From the NCBI RefSeq assembly GCF_002395745.1, contig NZ_DGUN01000069.1:1-49104 (forward strand): a stretch of 49,104 nt of DNA, in the 5' to 3' direction. Within the stretch, counting starts at the first letter, position 1. Every line of letters begins with the position of its first letter. Shown piece by piece: positions 48,581 through 49,104 of the stretch. The DNA is from Fibrobacter sp. UBA4309 (GTDB lineage: Bacteria; Fibrobacterota; Fibrobacteria; Fibrobacterales; Fibrobacteraceae). The position numbers were made by a program, and so were the translations under genes. Under the pieces are notes generated by a model. It was not told the origin of the DNA, did not search any database, and saw only the letters and a program-made list of their open reading frames with translations.

Positions 48581-49012
48581 TCAGTTGATCGGCTTTACGC
48601 CGGCGGCCTCGAACACGGCCCTGTTCTGCGCATTCGGAAGCGCGACTGTCGTAATCCAGTTGTATTCCGCAATGCCGGCAAGGCCTACGCGGGCGCACAA
48701 CTGGTCACGGGCCACGTTGTATGCATTCAAGATCTGGACCTTTTCGCCATCGGTAGCTTTATCGATGCGTTCGCTCCACTTTACGCCGAGTTCCACGAGC
48801 GCGGCGCTCGCCTTCGCGTAGCGCTTGGCCTGGTCCTCGGTCACCACCGGATTGGCAGGAGCCACAAATTCTTCGACAGTGACAATGGGAAGCGACTTGG
48901 GTGCGGTCGACTGGGACTTGATCATTTCGGGAGTGACTTCGTCACTTTCGGAACAGGCAACAAAAAAAGAGGCGATTGCCAAAATTGAAATTACAAGAAT
49001 TCGTTTCGACAT
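48581..49012 (-). CDS. Small lipoprotein
   Basis: The 143-residue lipoprotein has lipobox FFVAC (Cys20). The mature part is mainly helical and charged (TEDQAKRYAKASAALVELGVKWSERIDKATDGEKVQILNAYNVARDQLC), followed by ARVGLAGIAEYNWITTVALPNAQN. AGAGGC precedes the ATG. The gene begins 18 nt after the 3' end of a tRNA on the same strand, so the two are probably co-transcribed. Its stop codon abuts the trpA stop with no space between. No family is recognised. Confidence 0.7.
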   Translation of the reverse strand: MSKRILVISILAIASFFVACSESDEVTPEMIKSQSTAPKSLPIVTVEEFVAPANPVVTEDQAKRYAKASAALVELGVKWSERIDKATDGEKVQILNAYNVARDQLCARVGLAGIAEYNWITTVALPNAQNRAVFEAAGVKPIN

Positions 49013-49030
49013 ATGCGCCTCTTTTTTTAA

Positions 49031-49102
49031 TAGCGGTTCAGGGATTTGAACCCCGGACCAATGGATTATGATTCCAGTGCTCTACCGCTGAGCTAAACCG
49101 CC
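49031..49102 (-). tRNA. tRNA with CAT anticodon (elongator Met or Ile2)
   Basis: The 72-nt cloverleaf has acceptor GGCGGTT/AACCGCT (first pair G:U), D-arm GCTC/GAGC, anticodon loop ATCATAA with CAT at plus 49068-49070, T-arm CGGGG/CCCTG and discriminator A. CCA is not encoded. The 27-43 pair is a C-T mismatch. It is not an initiator (it lacks the GGG/CCC anticodon stem). The variable region TTGGTC resembles tRNA-Ile(CAT), which needs lysidine, so elongator Met versus Ile2 is undecided. Confidence 0.9.
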
Positions 49103-49104
49103 AT

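Noticed and set aside
1..49104. CRISPR arrays, insertion sequences, prophage genes
   Set aside because: No regularly spaced identical repeats, transposase or integrase motifs, or phage structural genes were seen in the window.

Overview
The window looks like chromosomal DNA from a Fibrobacter-like bacterium (phylum Fibrobacterota). The diagnostic content is two adjacent giant fibro-slime proteins and a tandem trio of FISUMP lipoproteins (Fibrobacter succinogenes major paralogous domain), both families characteristic of this genus. Most coding DNA is clearly G+C-rich with strongly G/C-biased third codon positions, so it is probably not the lower-GC type species. No phage, transposase or CRISPR array is visible. 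The left edge cuts into the 5' end of a 16S rRNA gene and the right edge ends on a tRNA gene.

Layout: 1-394 holds the 16S 5' end, its leader and a near-consensus rrn promoter, all on the minus strand. 395-2089 is an ABC-class ATPase. 2371-5158 is an envelope lipoprotein block (PEGA protein, LpoB-like PBP activator, TPR lipoprotein). 5318-11577 is a tightly spaced plus-strand run: outer-membrane barrel, response regulator, histidine kinase, phosphofructokinase, TPR protein, second barrel. Phosphate acetyltransferase (11681-13069, minus) follows. 13272-21223 holds the two fibro-slime proteins. 21313-24420 (minus) is a tandem-duplicated RNase E/G whose second half has lost a catalytic aspartate. 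24581-26758 has a HAD phosphatase, a degenerate LytM/M23 protein and a coiled-coil partner. 26821-28817 has a 50-residue membrane protein, dnaN and rpe. 28833-35481 holds envelope, transport and glycan genes. 35514-36998 is a collagen-like/transglutaminase-like lipoprotein. 37057-42163 has sbcC, sbcD and a membrane metallophosphoesterase. 42224-46013 is a visibly A+T-richer stretch (FISUMP trio, small envelope proteins) that contains tmk. 46198-48580 is a trpBA operon. A lipoprotein and tRNA(CAT) close the window.

The main findings are these. (1) The RNase E/G gene encodes two catalytic units in one chain, with D-to-K at the second DFID motif. (2) trpBA is preceded by an unannotated leader peptide with three consecutive Trp codons and a complete set of alternative attenuator hairpins. 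(3) Four intergenic tracts are degenerate tandem repeats of exactly 7 bp with different consensus units; one of them supplies the trpB start codon. (4) Intergenic arrays of perfect hairpins occur, including a 134-bp element with 7-bp terminal inverted repeats between trpB and trpA. (5) Several genes lack a Shine-Dalgarno sequence and carry a TAWATT-like -10 box exactly 6-7 nt before the ATG, which suggests leaderless mRNAs.

Functionally the window mixes core metabolism (pfk, pta, rpe, trpBA, tmk), DNA maintenance (dnaN, sbcCD), RNA processing and a large share of cell-envelope proteins. This fits a Gram-negative, surface-adhesive fermenter.
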